From Mucilaginibacter ginsenosidivorax (GTDB lineage Bacteria; Bacteroidota; Bacteroidia; Sphingobacteriales; Sphingobacteriaceae), in the NCBI RefSeq assembly GCF_007971525.1, contig NZ_CP042437.1, positions 5,394,001-5,458,000 of the forward strand: a stretch of DNA of 64,000 nucleotides. Reading direction: 5' to 3'. Below the pieces are notes generated by a model, which made no database searches, was not told the origin of the DNA, and saw nothing but the letters and a program-made list of their open reading frames with translations. This document shows, in pieces, positions 61,092 through 64,000 of this stretch. A program made the position numbers and the translations under genes. The first letter of the stretch is position 1; every line of letters begins with the position of its first letter.

Positions 61092-64000
61092 ATGAAGAGA
61101 TTGCTTTTTATAACCGCCTTTATACTACTAAAGTATAGTGCCTATTCCTCGTCGCTCCCGATGTCGTACCTGGGGATTGAGCAGGGCTTATCTAACAATA
61201 CGGTAACCACCATTTTTAAAGATAAATTTGGCTTCATGTGGTTTGGCACGCTTGACGGCCTTAACCGGTTTGACGGCTATTCCTTCAAAAAAATCAGGAA
61301 TAAAATAAACGACCCCGCAAGTTTACCCGAAAATACCATCACAGCGTTGGAGCAGGATGAGCTGGATAGGATATGGGTTGGTACCCGTCGTGGGGTTGGT
61401 ATTTTAGATAGTAAGACACTCTATTTTTCGCAGATCACTTACAAAAAAAGCGCTGCAGAAGCTTTGGCGCCCCTGCCGGTTGATAAAGTAATCAATGTAT
61501 TAAAAAAAGATCTATCGGGAAATATGATGATCGGATCGGCAGATGCCGGTTTACTCATTTATTATAAAAATAAAACCTTTGCGGTTGAGATACCGCTATT
61601 AAATGCCCAAAAACAGCAACAATGGAAATACACAGTAACCGCGCTTACCATACTGAACGACAACAGCATTTGGCTGGTTGTTGATAATGTTGGCTTATGC
61701 CGGTTTTTACCCGGCAAAAACGTTGTGCTCCCGGTTACCGCCTCATTTCCGCCCGCTACTCATATGAAGCAGGGACCCGACGGCAACTTGTGGATAAGTA
61801 CCAATGCAGGCATGTTTTCTTTCAATGCCTTTACCGGCCAGTTAAAGCATCAGTCTTTCAGTAATAAGGCGCTTGATAACATCAAGATATTTGATTTCTA
61901 TTTTGATAAAGCAAAAAATCTGTGGCTGGCCACCGATGGTATAGGGGTTGGTATTGTAAATATTTTTAGTTCGGGCCAATGTACCCTGCTTCAGCAGCAG
62001 GATGCCGGTACCCTTTCCAGTAATTCGGTTTATGCCATTTATGAGGATAACCAAAGCCGTAAATGGATTGCGACGTTAAGGGGAGGGATTAGTGTTATTG
62101 ATCCTAATAAAAACCAGTTCAAGACCATTGTACATCAGCCTTATAATAAAAACAGCCTGGTATCCAATTTTACATTTTCGTTTTGCGAGGATGCCGGTCA
62201 CAATATCTGGATTGGTACAGATGGTGCGGGTCTCAGCGTATGGAACAGGGCTAAAAACACTTTTACTACTTTTGTACATGACGAAAATAACCCACAATCG
62301 TTAAGCAATAACCGTGTTTCATCAATCATTAAAGACAGCCGGAACCAAATATGGGTGGCCACTTTTGGGGGAGGAGTAGCTATTTACGATACTGATAGTC
62401 ATTTATTTAAAAATGTACCATTTGAAAATACCGGAAATTATAGAAAATCCATCTGGAAAATTTATGTAGATGCCGACAATACTATTTGGGTTACGGCTTT
62501 AAGGGGCGAAAAAACAGGGAATGAGCGAGCCCGGCTTTTTTATTTTGATAAGGCATCCGGGAAATTTGTTTCGGCCGGGTTTGATGTTAAAGACGATGTA
62601 CTGGCAATAGCCGACGATGGTAAGGGTAATTTGTGGCTGGGTGGTTTTAAAAACCTGGTACGGGTTAATAAACATACCGGGCAGTCGGCTATAATCCAGT
62701 CAAATATTGCCGTAAGGAGTTTGCTGGCTACCGGTGGAACGTTATTTATTGGTACGCATGGTAAGGGTTTAATGACCTACCAGCTGGCTACAGGCAAAAT
62801 AGCCTGGTATAACGAAAATAATGGGCTGCCCAACAACACCGTATTAAATATCGAAAGCGATAATAAGGGGAATTTGTGGATGAGCACCTTCAATGGCCTA
62901 TCAAAATTAAAGTTTGCGACAAAAAAGTTCGAAAATTACTATGGTTCGGATGGCCTGCAATCCGACCAGTTTTACTTTAACGCATCCGGGAAACTGGCGT
63001 CTGGCGAACTGCTTTTTGGCGGGATAAAGGGTTTTAATATATTTTACCCGGATAGCATCAGGCGCTTTAACAGCTTCCCCGATTTATTGATTACACAGGT
63101 TAATATCGAAAATGAAAGTGCCAATGCCAATAACGCTTATATAAAAAATGCAGCAAATATTTATAACATCGATAAAATCAGGCTGCCGTATGATAAGGCC
63201 GTACTATCAATGGAATATGTTGCCCTGGAGTATTCGCTCCCCGAAAAAATTCAATATGCCTACTACCTGCAAGGCTGGGATAAAGGCTGGAACTACGTTA
63301 ATAATGCGCGGGTTTTAAATTATTCAAGATTAAGCGAAGGTAACTACACGCTACATATTAAGGCCACTAACGGTTATGGCGTATGGAATACAAAAGAAAA
63401 AATAGTGTACATTACTGTACTGCCCCCCTGGTTCAGAAGCTGGTGGGCCTATTTGCTTTATGTGGGCATCGTATCCGCGTCGGTTTACGGTTATATTTAT
63501 TATCATAAAAAGGAAAACCGGCTGCATTATGAAGTTAAGCTGGCCAACCTGAAGGTAGAACAGGAAAAAGAGCTTAACGATAAGAAAATCGCTTTTTTTA
63601 CCAATATCTCGCATGAGTTCCGGACACCGCTTACACTGATAGCCAATCCGGTTAAAGAATTATTGCAAAATAACGGCAAAAATATCGACCTGATAGACCT
63701 TAGTTCGGTGTATCGAAATGCAAGGCGGCTCCTTAGCCTGGTAGATAGATTGCTGCTTTTCCGGTCGACAGATAATGAGTTAACCGAATTGAAAAAAGAA
63801 TGGGTAAGCCTGTCGGACGTTGCCCGCGAGGTTTTTTCATGTTTTAATAACCAGGCTAAAGCAAAGCATCTTGATTATCAACTGCACATGGAGCAGGAAA
63901 CCCTGGCCTGTATTGATAGGGAGAAAATTGAAATTGTGCTGTTCAATTTACTTTCCAACGCACTTAAATTCACACCTGATCATGGAAAAGTAGCTATGCA
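61092..64000 (+). CDS. Hybrid two-component system sensor (HTCS), partial at the right edge
   Basis: ATG 61092 (MKRLLFITAFILLKYSAYSS) opens a frame that stays open to the last base, at least 969 residues. A signal peptide is followed by two Reg_prop beta-propellers made of WFGTLDGLNRFDG, IWVGTRRGVGILD, IWIGTDGAG and similar blades (about 25-660), a Y_Y_Y domain (about 690-770) and a TM helix (near 780-800). The HisKA box follows with His841 in TNISHEFRTPLTLI, then the N-box FNLLSNALKFTPD at the edge. The missing part should include the HATPase remainder, a receiver and an AraC HTH. HTCS proteins sense glycan fragments and switch on polysaccharide-use genes. Confidence 0.93.
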   Translation, partial: MKRLLFITAFILLKYSAYSSSLPMSYLGIEQGLSNNTVTTIFKDKFGFMWFGTLDGLNRFDGYSFKKIRNKINDPASLPENTITALEQDELDRIWVGTRRGVGILDSKTLYFSQITYKKSAAEALAPLPVDKVINVLKKDLSGNMMIGSADAGLLIYYKNKTFAVEIPLLNAQKQQQWKYTVTALTILNDNSIWLVVDNVGLCRFLPGKNVVLPVTASFPPATHMKQGPDGNLWISTNAGMFSFNAFTGQLKHQSFSNKALDNIKIFDFYFDKAKNLWLATDGIGVGIVNIFSSGQCTLLQQQDAGTLSSNSVYAIYEDNQSRKWIATLRGGISVIDPNKNQFKTIVHQPYNKNSLVSNFTFSFCEDAGHNIWIGTDGAGLSVWNRAKNTFTTFVHDENNPQSLSNNRVSSIIKDSRNQIWVATFGGGVAIYDTDSHLFKNVPFENTGNYRKSIWKIYVDADNTIWVTALRGEKTGNERARLFYFDKASGKFVSAGFDVKDDVLAIADDGKGNLWLGGFKNLVRVNKHTGQSAIIQSNIAVRSLLATGGTLFIGTHGKGLMTYQLATGKIAWYNENNGLPNNTVLNIESDNKGNLWMSTFNGLSKLKFATKKFENYYGSDGLQSDQFYFNASGKLASGELLFGGIKGFNIFYPDSIRRFNSFPDLLITQVNIENESANANNAYIKNAANIYNIDKIRLPYDKAVLSMEYVALEYSLPEKIQYAYYLQGWDKGWNYVNNARVLNYSRLSEGNYTLHIKATNGYGVWNTKEKIVYITVLPPWFRSWWAYLLYVGIVSASVYGYIYYHKKENRLHYEVKLANLKVEQEKELNDKKIAFFTNISHEFRTPLTLIANPVKELLQNNGKNIDLIDLSSVYRNARRLLSLVDRLLLFRSTDNELTELKKEWVSLSDVAREVFSCFNNQAKAKHLDYQLHMEQETLACIDREKIEIVLFNLLSNALKFTPDHGKVAM

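Overview
The window looks like chromosome of a Bacteroidota bacterium, most likely Sphingobacteriaceae (Mucilaginibacter/Pedobacter-like). The signs are TAnnTTTG-type promoters, few Shine-Dalgarno sites, a hybrid two-component sensor with a Y_Y_Y/Reg_prop architecture, PRTRC genes of the Bacteroidota type, and FtsX-type permeases without an adjacent ATPase. This is judged from protein families only. No rRNA, tRNA, CRISPR array, integrase, transposase or relaxase was recognised.

Layout. (1) 1-4775: glycan catabolism (end of a DUF1080 hydrolase, a Tat-exported barrel-like protein, a large GH2 enzyme). (2) 5512-11739: a mobile-element core with ssb, hypothetical genes and a PRTRC cassette (E, C, a 58-codon overlapping ORF, F, B, ThiF) that pairs an E1-like enzyme with ubiquitin-like and E2-like proteins and ends in a DarG-type macro-domain gene. 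A strong inverted repeat follows. (3) 12032-13946: an AbiEi/AbiEii toxin-antitoxin pair whose promoter sits between two near-identical perfect palindromes of 53 and 55 bp. (4) 14096-25241: an AraC-permease fusion, three CheY-like regulators, a GAF kinase, a LOV (blue-light) kinase, YciE/F-like and DUF2630 stress proteins, and an SDR/AraC pair.

(5) 25466-39002: an accessory, defence-like island bordered by gene debris (arsB and YiiX-like remnants, a TPR remnant). It holds an AlbA/Schlafen-type ATP-binding protein, a metallo-beta-lactamase/gingipain-like peptidase fusion followed by a tiny Ser/Gly/Asn-rich protein with its own promoter, a membrane KAP NTPase, and a 1226-residue protein ending in a PD-(D/E)XK nuclease signature. 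The peptidase plus small protein is the best candidate here for an undescribed system. (6) 39725-48676: two tandem TPR histidine kinases and a sigma54-dependent response regulator, then a DUF1275 protein and an alginate-export-type porin on the other strand. (7) 49060-60496: a run of exported and cytoplasmic hydrolases and SDRs, a second SDR/AraC pair, and two ATPase genes (DUF234-type and AAA_14/DUF4143-type), each with inverted repeats at the promoter. (8) 61092-64000: the start of a hybrid two-component sensor that runs off the window.

Functional calls rest on visible motifs and family knowledge. No homology search was run.
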